Assembly (NCBI RefSeq): GCF_900111245.1
Contig: NZ_FOGO01000004.1
Location: 312,496-376,495, forward strand
DNA from: Streptomyces qinglanensis
GTDB taxonomy: Bacteria > Actinomycetota > Actinomycetes > Streptomycetales > Streptomycetaceae
Length of the DNA: 64,000 nt
Direction of reading: 5' to 3'
The translations under genes and the position numbers were made by a program. Positions 7,502 through 16,072 of the stretch are shown piece by piece. How positions within the stretch are numbered: the stretch's first letter is position 1; every line of letters begins with the position of its first letter. The notes under the pieces are model-generated. The model made no database searches, had not been told where the DNA came from, and saw only the letters and a program-made list of their open reading frames with translations.

Positions 7502-9597
7502 GAGGTGACCTCCAGTGGTTCTCGCTGATCGCGCCCACTGCGCTCGTCGCGCGTCGGGAGCTTGTGCTGACTGCGGATCTCGTCGACGATACGGCCGATG
7601 ATCCCGGTGATCCCGAAGTCCTTCGGGGTGAAGACGGCGGCGACCCCCGCCTCGCGCAGCGCCCGCGCGTCCGCCGACGGGATGATCCCGCCCACGACCA
7701 CGGGGACGTCGGTCGCGCCCGCCTTCCGCATCCGCTCCAGCACGTCCGGCACCAGTTCGGCGTGCGAGCCGGAGAGGATGGACAGGCCCACGCAGTGCAC
7801 GTCCTCGGCGAGGGCCGCCGCGACGATCTCCTCCGGCGTGAGCCTGATGCCCTGGTAGACCACCTCGAGGCCCGCGTCCCGGGCCCGTACGGCGATCTGC
7901 TCGGCGCCGTTGCTGTGGCCGTCCAGCCCCGGCTTGCCCACCAGCAGCCGCAGCTTGCCGACCCCCAGCTCCGCCGCGGTGTCCGCCGTCTTCCGCCGCA
8001 CCGCGGCCAGCTCCGAGCCCTCCTCGGCGCTCACGGCGACCGGCGCCGAACTCACCCCGGTCGGCGCCCGGAACTCGCCGAACACCTCGCGCAGCGCGCC
8101 CGCCCACTCCCCGGTGGTGACCCCGGCGCGGGCACACTCCAGAGTGGCCTCCATCAGGTTGGTGTCCCCGGCGGCGGCCTCCCGCAGGTCGGCGAGGGCC
8201 TGCTCCGCGCTGGGGTGGAGGCCAGGCTCCCGGTTTCCCTCGCGCCAGAACGGCTCGTCTCGGGTCTCCCGCCAGCGCTTGACCGCCGCCACGGTGGCCG
8301 CCTCGCCGGCCGGGTCCACCGTCAGGATCGCGGTGTCCAGGTCCGCGGTGAGCGGGCTCGGCTCGGTGGCCTCGTAGCAGTTGACGCCGACGATCTTCTC
8401 CTCGCCCGACTCGATCCGGGCGCGGCGCTCCGCGTGCGAGGCGACGAGCTGCGACTTGAGGTAGCCGGACTCGACGGCGGCCATCGCCCCGCCCATCTCC
8501 TCGATCCGGGCCATCTCGGCCAGCGACTGCTCGACCAGGCTGTCCACCTCCGCCTCGATCACGTGCGAGCCGGCGAAGATGTCGTCGTACTCCAGCAGGT
8601 CGCTCTCGTGCGCCAGCACCTGCTGGACTCGCAGCGACCACTGCTGGTCCCAGGGGCGGGGCAGGCCCAGCGCCTCGTTCCAGGCGGGCAGCTGCACGGC
8701 GCGGGCCCTGGCGTCCTTGGAGAGGGTCACGGCCAGCATCTCCAGCACGATGCGCTGGACGTTGTTCTCGGGCTGGGCCTCGGTCAGCCCCAGCGAGTTG
8801 ACCTGCACCCCGTACCGGAAGCGGCGCTGCTTGGGATCGGTGATGCCGTAGCGCTCGCTGGTGACGCGGTCCCAGATGCGGGTGAAGGCCCGCATCTTGC
8901 ACATCTCCTCGACGAACCGGACGCCCGCGTTCACGAAGAACGAGATCCGCGCCACGACCCGCCCGAACTCCTCGGGCGGCACCTGCCCGCTGTCCCGTAC
9001 GGCGTCCAGCACCGCGATCGCCGTGGCCATCGCGTAGGAGATCTCCTGCACCGGTGTGGCTCCGGCCTCCTGCAGGTGGTAGCTGCAGATGTTGACCGGG
9101 TTCCACTTGGGCAGCCGGGCCACCGTGTAGGCGATCATGTCGGTGGTCAGCCGCAGCGAGGGCACCGGCGGGAAGACGTGCGTCCCGCGGGAGAGGTACT
9201 CCTTGACGATGTCGTTCTGCGTGGTGCCCTGGAGCTGCGACACGTCGGCGCCCTGCTCCTCCGCGACCACCTGGTAGAGCGCCAGCAGCCACATGGCGGT
9301 GGCGTTGATGGTCATGGAGGTGTTGGTCTTCTCCAGCGGGATGCCGTCGAAGAGCCTGCGCATGTCGCCCAGGTGGGAGACCGGGACCCCGACCCGGCCG
9401 ACCTCGCCGCGGGCGAGCACGTGGTCGGGGTCGTATCCGGTCTGGGTGGGCAGGTCGAAGGCGACGGACAGCCCGGTCTGGCCCTTGGCGAGGTTGCGCC
9501 GGTACAGCTCGTTGGACGCCTCGGCCGTGGAGTGCCCGGCGTAGGTCCGCATCAGCCAGGGCCGGTCGCGTTTCCTGGGCTCCCGTTCATCAGTCAT
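7498..9597 (-). CDS. meaA: Ethylmalonyl-CoA mutase
   Basis: A 699-residue adenosylcobalamin-dependent acyl-CoA mutase (MeaA/Ecm) that rearranges (2R)-ethylmalonyl-CoA to (2S)-methylsuccinyl-CoA. The N-terminal TIM-barrel begins with PWLMRTYAGHSTA and contains LSVAFDLPTQTGYD. The C-terminal B12 domain has GLDGHSNGAEQI near residue 557, i.e. the D-x-H-x-x-G cobalamin-ligand motif. Length and start are as in the family; single-chain architecture separates it from two-subunit methylmalonyl-CoA mutases. It starts 10 bases after ccr and overlaps the lyase gene by 4. Confidence 0.95.
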   Translation of the reverse strand: MTDEREPRKRDRPWLMRTYAGHSTAEASNELYRRNLAKGQTGLSVAFDLPTQTGYDPDHVLARGEVGRVGVPVSHLGDMRRLFDGIPLEKTNTSMTINATAMWLLALYQVVAEEQGADVSQLQGTTQNDIVKEYLSRGTHVFPPVPSLRLTTDMIAYTVARLPKWNPVNICSYHLQEAGATPVQEISYAMATAIAVLDAVRDSGQVPPEEFGRVVARISFFVNAGVRFVEEMCKMRAFTRIWDRVTSERYGITDPKQRRFRYGVQVNSLGLTEAQPENNVQRIVLEMLAVTLSKDARARAVQLPAWNEALGLPRPWDQQWSLRVQQVLAHESDLLEYDDIFAGSHVIEAEVDSLVEQSLAEMARIEEMGGAMAAVESGYLKSQLVASHAERRARIESGEEKIVGVNCYEATEPSPLTADLDTAILTVDPAGEAATVAAVKRWRETRDEPFWREGNREPGLHPSAEQALADLREAAAGDTNLMEATLECARAGVTTGEWAGALREVFGEFRAPTGVSSAPVAVSAEEGSELAAVRRKTADTAAELGVGKLRLLVGKPGLDGHSNGAEQIAVRARDAGLEVVYQGIRLTPEEIVAAALAEDVHCVGLSILSGSHAELVPDVLERMRKAGATDVPVVVGGIIPSADARALREAGVAAVFTPKDFGITGIIGRIVDEIRSQHKLPTRDERSGRDQREPLEVTS

Positions 9598-9607
9598 CGC
9601 GGGGGCC

Positions 9608-10981
9608 TCACGCGTTCCGGCTGTGCCCGTCGGTCCGCCCGCCTTCGGCGTCGCGGAAGGTGTTGATGGCGTCCAGGTGCCGGGCCCGCTTCTCGTGGTC
9701 GCGCACGCCCAGTCCCTCCTCGGGCGCCAGCGCGAGGACGCCGACCTTGCCCTGGTGCAGGTTGCGGTGCACGTCGTAGGCCGCCTGGCCGGTCTCCTCC
9801 AGCGGGTAGCTCTTCGAGAGCGTGGGGTGGATCTTGCCCTTGGCTATCAGCCGGTTGGCCTCCCACGCCTCGCGGTAGTTGGCGAAGTGCGAGCCGATGA
9901 TCCGCTTCAGCGACATCCACAGGTACCGGTTGTCGTAGCTGTGCTCGTATCCGGAGGTGGAGGCGCAGGTGACGATGGTGCCGCCCTTGCGGGTGACGTA
10001 GACACTCGCGCCGAAGGTCTCCCGCCCCGGGTGCTCGAAGACGATGTCCACGTCCTCGCCGCCGGTCAGTTCACGGATCCGCTTGCCGAAGCGCTTCCAC
10101 TCCTTGGGGTCCTGGTTGTGCTCGTCCTTCCAGAACTGGTAGCCCTCCGCCTTGCGGTCGATGATGGCCTCGGCGCCCATCCGGCGGCAGATCTCGGCCT
10201 TGTCCTCGCTGGAGACCACGCAGATCGGGTTCGCGCCGCCGGCCAGCGCGAACTGGGTGGCGTACGAGCCCAGTCCGCCGCTGGCCCCCCAGATGAGGAC
10301 GTTGTCGCCCTGCTTCATCCCGGCGCCGTTGCGGGAGACGAGTTGCCGGTAGGCGGTGGAGTTGACCAGGCCGGGGGCCGCGGCCTCCTCCCAGCTCAGG
10401 TGGGCCGGCTTGGGCATCAGCTGGTTGGACTTGACCAGCGCGATCTCGGCGAGTCCGCCGAAGTTGGTCTCGAAGCCCCAGATCCGCTGCTGCGGGTCGA
10501 GCATCGTGTCGTTGTGCCCGTCGGCCGACTCCAGTTCGACGGAGAGGCAGTGCGCGACCACCTCGTCGCCCGGCTTCCAGGAGTTGACCCCCACGCCGGT
10601 GCGCAGCACGACGCCCGCCAGGTCGGAGCCGATGATGTGGTACGGCAGGTCGTGCCGCTTCGCCAGCGGCGAGACGCGGCCGTAGCGCTCCAGGAACCCG
10701 AAGGTGGAAAGCGGCTCGAAGATCGAGGTCCAGACCGAGTTGTAGTTGACCGAGGAGGCCATCACGGCCACCAGGGCCTCGCCCGGGCCCAGTTCGGGCA
10801 CGGGCACCTCGTCCAGGTGCAGCGACTTGCGCGGGTCCTTGTCCCGGGCCTCCAGCCCTTCGAACATCCCGGCCTCGTCCTTGTGGACGGTCACGGCCCG
10901 GTAGGACTCGGGCAGCGGCAGGGCGGCGAAGTCGTCCGGCGAGGTGTCGGACGCGAGGATCGCGTCGAGGATCTGGTTCAC
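9608..10981 (-). CDS. ccr: Crotonyl-CoA carboxylase/reductase
   Basis: A 457-residue MDR-superfamily enzyme that reductively carboxylates crotonyl-CoA with NADPH and CO2 to (2S)-ethylmalonyl-CoA. The NADPH Rossmann segment is GASGGLGSYATQFA near residue 234. The CO2-pocket residues reported for the Kitasatospora enzyme (Asn, Phe, Glu and His) have counterparts in SSVNYNSVW, IWGFETNFGG and IGSHFANYREA. Start is GTG 10981, with GGAGG 8 bases upstream; longer in-frame extensions look non-coding. It is the first gene of the ethylmalonyl-CoA operon. Its product is both a pathway intermediate and a polyketide extender unit. Confidence 0.96.
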   Translation of the reverse strand: MNQILDAILASDTSPDDFAALPLPESYRAVTVHKDEAGMFEGLEARDKDPRKSLHLDEVPVPELGPGEALVAVMASSVNYNSVWTSIFEPLSTFGFLERYGRVSPLAKRHDLPYHIIGSDLAGVVLRTGVGVNSWKPGDEVVAHCLSVELESADGHNDTMLDPQQRIWGFETNFGGLAEIALVKSNQLMPKPAHLSWEEAAAPGLVNSTAYRQLVSRNGAGMKQGDNVLIWGASGGLGSYATQFALAGGANPICVVSSEDKAEICRRMGAEAIIDRKAEGYQFWKDEHNQDPKEWKRFGKRIRELTGGEDVDIVFEHPGRETFGASVYVTRKGGTIVTCASTSGYEHSYDNRYLWMSLKRIIGSHFANYREAWEANRLIAKGKIHPTLSKSYPLEETGQAAYDVHRNLHQGKVGVLALAPEEGLGVRDHEKRARHLDAINTFRDAEGGRTDGHSRNA

Positions 10982-11184
10982 GGTGTGCCTCCGGCGAAGC
11001 GTGGAGCGTGGTGTGGGGACGCCTCCGGCTGCGGCCGGAGGAGCCCCGTCGGGGTACGTCGGTGGTGAGGCAGTGCCGTCGGTTCGGCTGTTGCTGGTGC
11101 GCGAGGGTGCGCGCGGTCGCTCGTGACGCCGAGCGGTCCGGGGCACACGGTTTCGGCCGCGGGGACAGCGCCCGGACTGCTGCC

Positions 11185-11213
11185 AACGTATGACACCCAG
11201 TGCCAGCACACAA
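11185..11213 (-). promoter_or_regulatory. ccr: Candidate promoter of the ccr operon
   Basis: Read on the minus strand: TTGTGT (11213-11208), a 17-base spacer, then TACGTT (11190-11185). Both hexamers resemble the housekeeping sigma (HrdB) TTGACA/TAnnnT pattern. Positions suit a transcript with a leader of roughly 200 bases. Confidence 0.4.
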
Positions 11214-11247
11214 GACACCGCGTGCCGTGAATTCTCACATGGCGTGG

Positions 11248-11267
11248 ATCGCTCTCATCTGAGCGAT
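11248..11267 (-). terminator. Hairpin after APC permease
   Basis: ATCGCTC (11248-11254) pairs with GAGCGAT (11261-11267) across a TCATCT loop, 28 bases beyond the permease stop. It is short (7 pairs) and could instead be a repressor half-site pair upstream of ccr. Confidence 0.4.
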
Positions 11268-11295
11268 GATCGATCAAATGTTGCTGCCCCGCAGG

Positions 11296-12864
11296 TCAGG
11301 GCACCTGATGTGCCGAGGGCTCGGTTCCCTGCCGCACCCGGCTGCGGCGCCGTCCGTACCCCGAGTAGAGCACGGCCCCCAGTGCCATCCACGCGGCGAA
11401 CCGGGCCCAGGTCTCCGACGGCAGGTTCAGCATCAGCCACAGCGAGGTCAGCACCGAGGCGATCGGCAGCGCGGGCACCAGCGGCGTGCGGAAGGCGCGC
11501 GGCAGGTCCGGCCTGGTGCGCCGCAGGATGATCACCCCCACCGCCACGACCACGAACGCGAAGAGCGTCCCGATGTTCACCAGTTCGGCCAGCTCCGTGA
11601 GGCGGATGAAACCCGCCGCGACGGCGACGAGCACCCCCAGCAGTACCGTCGACCGGTAGGGCGTGCCGAACCGCGGGTGCACCCGGGCGAACAGCGGCGG
11701 CAGCAGCCGGTCCCGGCTCATCGCGAAGAACACCCGGGACTGGCCCAGCAGCAGGATCATGCACACCGTCGTCAGTCCCACCGCCGCACCGAAACTGATC
11801 AGCCCTGCCCAGAACGGCTCGCCGACGGCCTTGAACGCGTCGGCCAGCGGAGCGTCCACGGTCAGCTCGGTGTACTTGCGCATCCCGGTGACCACGATCG
11901 AGACCGCGATGTACAGCACCGTGCAGACGATCAGCGAGCCCAGGATGCCGCGCGGCATGTCGCGCTGCGGATTGCGGGTCTCCTCGGCCGTCGTGGCCAC
12001 CACGTCGAAGCCGATGAACGCGAAGAAGACGACAGCCGCTCCGGTGAAGATGCCCATCACGCCGAACGTGGTCGGCGCGTAGCCGGACATCACCTGGATC
12101 AGCGGTGTCGCGAACCCGGAGGTGGAGTCCGCGGTTCCCTGCGCGGGCGGGATGAAGGGGTCGTAGTTCTCGGCCGTGACGAAGAACGCCCCGGCGACGA
12201 TCACCAGCAGCACCACCCCCACCTTGATCGTCACAACGATGGAGGTGACCCGGGCCGACAGCTTCATGCCGACCGTCAGGATGCCCGTCAGCAGCAGGAC
12301 CAGGGCGCAGGCCAGCAGGTCGAAACCGAAGCCGTTGGTGTCGCTGGTGCCCGAGAGCCAGTCGGGAAGCCGCCAGCCGATGCTGTCCAGCAGCGACCGC
12401 ACGTACCCCGACCAGCCGACCGCCACCACCGCGCAGCCCAGCGCCAGTTCCAGCACCAGGTCCCAGCCGATGATCCAGGCAGGCAGTTCACCCAGCGAGG
12501 CGTACGCGAAGGTGTAGGCGGAGCCGGCCACCGGCACGGTGGAGGCGAACTCCGCGTAGCACAGCGCGGCGAGGGTGCACACCACTCCGGCCGCGCCGAA
12601 GGAGATGGCCACCGCGGGACCGGACGTCGTCCTGGCGACCTGGCCCGTCAGCACGAAGATACCGGTGCCGATGATCACGCCGACGCCGAAGACCGTCAGG
12701 TCGCGCGCCGACAGCGAGCGGGGCAGCCCCTGCTCGGGGTCGTCCGTGTCGATGATCGACTCTTCGACGGACTTGGTCCGCAACCACTGCCTCGGGCTCT
12801 TCTCCCCGCCTGGCGCCACCGACACTGCCGCACCTCCACGTCGCCTTCGCGCCATGGTTTCCAC
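11296..12864 (-). CDS. APC-family amino-acid permease (CAT type)
   Basis: A 522-residue integral membrane transporter of the amino acid/polyamine/organocation superfamily, closest in pattern to cationic amino-acid transporters. The first helix holds GVGVIIGTGIFVLTG, the typical APC substrate/sodium-site GxG motif; about 12 to 14 hydrophobic helices follow. The soluble N-terminal 45 residues are charged (KSVEESIIDTDD). A start at the second Met, MARRRRGG (12855), is as good as the first. It lies downstream of the TetR gene on the same strand, separated by 172 bases that hold a hairpin, so it is probably an independent unit. Substrate not known. Confidence 0.88.
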   Translation of the reverse strand: METMARRRRGGAAVSVAPGGEKSPRQWLRTKSVEESIIDTDDPEQGLPRSLSARDLTVFGVGVIIGTGIFVLTGQVARTTSGPAVAISFGAAGVVCTLAALCYAEFASTVPVAGSAYTFAYASLGELPAWIIGWDLVLELALGCAVVAVGWSGYVRSLLDSIGWRLPDWLSGTSDTNGFGFDLLACALVLLLTGILTVGMKLSARVTSIVVTIKVGVVLLVIVAGAFFVTAENYDPFIPPAQGTADSTSGFATPLIQVMSGYAPTTFGVMGIFTGAAVVFFAFIGFDVVATTAEETRNPQRDMPRGILGSLIVCTVLYIAVSIVVTGMRKYTELTVDAPLADAFKAVGEPFWAGLISFGAAVGLTTVCMILLLGQSRVFFAMSRDRLLPPLFARVHPRFGTPYRSTVLLGVLVAVAAGFIRLTELAELVNIGTLFAFVVVAVGVIILRRTRPDLPRAFRTPLVPALPIASVLTSLWLMLNLPSETWARFAAWMALGAVLYSGYGRRRSRVRQGTEPSAHQVP

Positions 12865-13000
12865 TCGGCGGCCCGGCGGCGGGTACGCGCGGCGGGGTAC
12901 GGGCGCAATTCACCCGACTCCCTCGCCCGCCGGGCCGGCCCCCGGCGGCCGGGCGTGCGGAAGCGGTGCGGAACCCTCCTGGACGGGGCCCGGTCCGCAG

Positions 13001-13028
13001 CCGCCCCGGGAGGTGTTCCGCGGGGCGG
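13001..13028 (-). terminator. Hairpin after TetR gene
   Basis: CCGCCCC (13001-13007) pairs with GGGGCGG (13022-13028), extended by a further few pairs around one bulged base. It lies 8 bases beyond the TetR stop on the minus strand. Confidence 0.5.
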
Positions 13029-13036
13029 GCGGCCGG

Positions 13037-13828
13037 TCAGTCCCGGGAGAGCGCGCGTTCGATGGTGGACATGATCTCGCCGAGGGGTGCGTCGGTGCGG
13101 GCGACGGTCACCAGTACCTCGTCCCTGCGCGCCACGGATGCCGCGGGCTGCTCCCCGGCCGGGCGGTGCGCGCCGAAACCGGTGCCGAACGTACGCCGTA
13201 CGATCGCGAAGGCGTGGTCGAGCTGCGTCATCACGTCCCCCTCGGCGCCCGAGCGCAGCCACCGCCGCAGCACATGGTTGTGCGCGGTGACCACGGCCGA
13301 GGCCGCCACCTCCGCGAGCAGCGGCTCGTCGTAGCCGCTGATGCCGTCGCGGTGCGCCTCCTCGTCGAAATGGCCCAGCAGATAGCGGGTGAAAAGCCGC
13401 TCGTAGCGCGCCACCGAGGCGATCTCCCGCTCCCGCAGCGCGGGCACCTCGCGGGTGAGCTTGTACCGCTCGACGCTGCCCTTGGGGGAGGCGGCGTACA
13501 TCTTCATGACTTCCTTGATGCCCCGGCAGACCGTGTCCAGCGGGTGCTCGTGCGCGGGCGCGGCCTCCAGTACGGCCTGCGCACGCACGAGGGTGTCGTC
13601 GTGGTCGGGGAAGATCGCCTCTTCCTTGGAGCGGAAGTGCCGGAAGAACGTGCGCCGGGCCACCCCCGCGGCGGCCGCGATCTCATCCACCGTGGTGGCC
13701 TCGTAACCCTTCGTGGCGAAGAGCTCCGTGGCGGCGGCGGCCAACTCACGGCGCACCCTCAGCCGCTGGGTGGCGGCGCCGCTCGCACGCTGGCCGGTCG
13801 TACGGGAGTTCTTCTCGGGCTCTGGCAT
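13037..13828 (-). CDS. TetR/AcrR-family transcriptional regulator
   Basis: A 263-residue regulator. The N-terminal helix-turn-helix lies around residues 25-70: ELFATKGYEATTVDEIAAAAGVARRTFFRHF is a standard TetR recognition region (split by position: turn at GV, recognition helix RRTFFRHF). The C-terminal ligand domain is not recognisable to a ligand class. The start is ATG 13828 because the upstream in-frame sequence is the tail of non-coding DNA after the dehydrogenase gene. It lies directly downstream of the 3-hydroxyacyl-CoA dehydrogenase gene, 101 bases apart on the same strand, and may control that gene or the ethylmalonyl-CoA operon, perhaps sensing an acyl-CoA. This is inference. Confidence 0.88.
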   Translation of the reverse strand: MPEPEKNSRTTGQRASGAATQRLRVRRELAAAATELFATKGYEATTVDEIAAAAGVARRTFFRHFRSKEEAIFPDHDDTLVRAQAVLEAAPAHEHPLDTVCRGIKEVMKMYAASPKGSVERYKLTREVPALREREIASVARYERLFTRYLLGHFDEEAHRDGISGYDEPLLAEVAASAVVTAHNHVLRRWLRSGAEGDVMTQLDHAFAIVRRTFGTGFGAHRPAGEQPAASVARRDEVLVTVARTDAPLGEIMSTIERALSRD

Positions 13829-13929
13829 GTGGTGAACGCTACACGCCGTGACAGGGTCGGGGGGCGGGCCGTGAGGCAGGCCGCCGGCCGCCGGCTCCAA
13901 CAGCCCGCCCCACCCGGCGATACCGCCGG

Positions 13930-15714
13930 TCACCGGCGTGCGTACTCGCGGAAGCCGCGCCCCGTCTTCCTGCCCAGACAGCCCGCGGCGACCAGGTGCT
14001 CCAGCAGCGGCGCGGGCGCCAGCCCGGGGTCGCGGAACTCCTCGTGCAGCACCCGCTCGATCGCGAGCGAGACGTCCAGACCCACCACGTCCAGCAGCTC
14101 GAAGGGCCCCATCGGGTAGCCCCCGCCGAGCTTCATCGCCGCGTCGATGTCGTCCAGCGAGGCGTAGTGCTCCTGGACCATCTTCACGGCGTTGTTCAGG
14201 TAGGGGAAGAGCAGCGCGTTGACGATGAAGCCCGCGCGGTCCCCGCAGTCCACCGGGTGCTTGCGGACCTTCCGGCAGACCTCGCGGACGGTGGTGTGGG
14301 CCTGCGGGTCGGTCAGCACCGTGCTCACCACCTCGACCAGCTTCATGGCGGGCGCCGGGTTGAAGAAGTGCATCCCGATCACGTCCTGCGGCCGCGCTGT
14401 GGCACGGGCGCAGGCCACCACGGGCAGCGAGGAGGTGGTGGTGGCCAGCACGGCCCCCTGCTTGCAGACCGCGTCCAGCCGCTCGAACAGCCGCCGCTTG
14501 ACGTCCAGGTCCTCGGCTACCGCCTCGACCACCAGGTCGGCCTCGCCCAGTGCGTCCAGCGACCCGGCCGGGGTGATCAGCGCCAGTGCCGCGTCCCGGG
14601 CCTCGACCGTCATCCGGCCCTTGTGGACCGAGCGCTCCAGCGACCGGGCGACGCGCTCCTTGGCGGTCGCCGCTTTCTGCTCGCTGCGCGCCGCGAGCAC
14701 CGTCGGGTAGCCGGCCTTGGCGAAGACCTCCGCGATACCCCCGGCCATCGTCCCCGAACCCACCACGCCCACCGCCGTGACGGGGCGGCCCGGCGCGCGG
14801 TCGGCCGCCGCGTCGGGGGTGAGCGCGTCGGGCAGCACCTCCGAGCTGCCGGGCGCCGCGTAGGTGTAGAAGCCGCGGCCCGCCTTGCGGCCGGTCAGCC
14901 CCGCCTCGCTCAACTGCCGCAGGATCGGCGCGGGAGCGTGCAGCCGGTCGCGCGACTGCTCGTACATCGCCGCCAGCACGGTGCGTGCGGTGTCGATCCC
15001 GATCAGATCGAGGAGGGCCAGCGGGCCCATCGGCAGACCGCACCCCAGTTGCATGGCGGAGTCGATGTCCTCGCGAGTGGCGTAGCGGGACTCGTACATC
15101 GCGGCGGCCTGGTTCAGATAGCCGAACAGCAGCCCGTCGGCGACGAACCCGGGGCGGTCACCGACTGCGATGGGATCCTTGCCCAGGTCCCGGGCCAGCT
15201 CGGTGACCGCGGCGATCGCCTGCGGCGAGGTGAGCACCGAGGAGACGATCTCCACGAGCTTCATGGCGGGGGCCGGATTGAAGAAGTGCAGCCCCAGCAC
15301 GCGTTCGGGCCGGTCGGAGTCGGCTGCCAGCCGCGTCACGGAGAGCGCGTTGGTGCCGGTGGCCAGGACGGTGTCCGGCTTGACGACGGTGTCCAGCTCG
15401 GCGAACACCTGGCACTTGGTGTCGTAGTCCTCCGGCACCACCTCGATGACGAGGTCCGCCTCGGCAGCCGCCGCGAGGCCGGTGAAGGTGCGGAACCGCG
15501 CCAGCACGTCCCGGCGCTCGCTCTGCGTCATCCGCTCGCGCTCCACCGAGCGCGCTGTGGAGGACTCCAGTGCGGCGACGGCGTGCCGGGCGGCTGCTTC
15601 GTTCGTGTCGATGCCGATGACCTCACGCCCGGCGCGGGCGAGAATATCGGCGATGCCGGTACCCATCGTGCCGAGGCCGACGACGGCGATCGTGCGCAGG
15701 GGAGGACGGTCCAT
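13930..15714 (-). CDS. Tandem 3-hydroxyacyl-CoA dehydrogenase (3-hydroxybutyryl-CoA dehydrogenase)
   Basis: A 594-residue protein made of two complete copies of the approximately 285-residue 3-hydroxyacyl-CoA dehydrogenase, each with an NAD Rossmann motif (GLGTMG at 13-18; GSGTMAGG near 320) and a C-terminal helical domain. It would interconvert acetoacetyl-CoA and 3-hydroxybutyryl-CoA, the entry to crotonyl-CoA for Ccr. The C-terminal copy has the expected catalytic residues: TTSSL near 426, HFFNPAPAMKLVE, and IVNALL near 497. In the N-terminal copy the Ser position reads TNAL (near 123) and the Asn position reads VADGLL (near 191), so two of four active-site residues differ. The N-terminal copy may be catalytically weak or structural. 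Confidence 0.9.
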   Translation of the reverse strand: MDRPPLRTIAVVGLGTMGTGIADILARAGREVIGIDTNEAAARHAVAALESSTARSVERERMTQSERRDVLARFRTFTGLAAAAEADLVIEVVPEDYDTKCQVFAELDTVVKPDTVLATGTNALSVTRLAADSDRPERVLGLHFFNPAPAMKLVEIVSSVLTSPQAIAAVTELARDLGKDPIAVGDRPGFVADGLLFGYLNQAAAMYESRYATREDIDSAMQLGCGLPMGPLALLDLIGIDTARTVLAAMYEQSRDRLHAPAPILRQLSEAGLTGRKAGRGFYTYAAPGSSEVLPDALTPDAAADRAPGRPVTAVGVVGSGTMAGGIAEVFAKAGYPTVLAARSEQKAATAKERVARSLERSVHKGRMTVEARDAALALITPAGSLDALGEADLVVEAVAEDLDVKRRLFERLDAVCKQGAVLATTTSSLPVVACARATARPQDVIGMHFFNPAPAMKLVEVVSTVLTDPQAHTTVREVCRKVRKHPVDCGDRAGFIVNALLFPYLNNAVKMVQEHYASLDDIDAAMKLGGGYPMGPFELLDVVGLDVSLAIERVLHEEFRDPGLAPAPLLEHLVAAGCLGRKTGRGFREYARR

Positions 15715-16072
15715 CAGGGGACTCCAGAGGGTGTGACACTGGCCCCTACAGGGGCACGGGTGATGAGGGTGAGGGTTTCGTGCACTACCGGGCGCGCGGG
15801 CGTACGTACGCGCGGGGCAGGGGAGTTACCGGTCACGCCCCGCTGCGCGGCCCTGTCCCGGGGCCCGGTCACGAGGCGGCCCGTACGGCTCCGACGCGCT
15901 CCTGCGCGTGCCGGGTCCGCTGCCGAACCGACGTCACTCTCGGCGGCTGCGTCACCAAACCGCCTGAGCGGGGATACCGCTCTGATGAGCACCTTAACTC
16001 GTGGGTAACCATAAAGCCAGGGGTAGGAACACTTCCACCGCTGGGGAACTCAGCACGTAAGGGGGAGCCGGA
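15715..16072. other. Divergent promoter region
   Basis: About 360 bases between the divergent dehydrogenase and HEAT-repeat genes. A GCCCC-TACA-GGGGC inverted repeat (15742-15755) lies close to the dehydrogenase start. Near the HEAT gene the sequence becomes relatively AT-rich (CTTAACTCGTGGGTAACCAT around 15992-16011), a likely promoter zone. No gene is supported. Confidence 0.5.
15742..15755. promoter_or_regulatory. Candidate operator upstream of the tandem dehydrogenase
   Basis: A perfect inverted repeat, GCCCC-TACA-GGGGC, 28 bases before the dehydrogenase ATG, flanked by GTGTGACAC on one side and GGGTGATG on the other. Position and symmetry fit a repressor site, possibly for the TetR protein encoded two genes downstream. 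Confidence 0.35.

Larger units (their letters stand above)
10982..11295. other. Intergenic leader of the ccr operon
   Basis: About 310 bases without a gene between the APC permease and ccr, both on the minus strand. It holds a candidate promoter (11185-11213) and a small hairpin (11248-11267), described separately. The leader between the promoter and the ccr start would be about 200 bases, long enough for post-transcriptional control, but I see no known riboswitch pattern. Confidence 0.55.

Noticed and set aside
9608..11218. Longer ccr start far upstream
   Set aside because: The extra 79 residues are Arg/Thr/Pro-rich and unlike Ccr; GTG 10981 has a GGAGG site and the correct family N-terminus.
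13037..15043. One long minus-strand gene joining TetR with upstream sequence
   Set aside because: Only the part from 13828 is TetR-like; the upstream part is a frame shadow of the tandem dehydrogenase.
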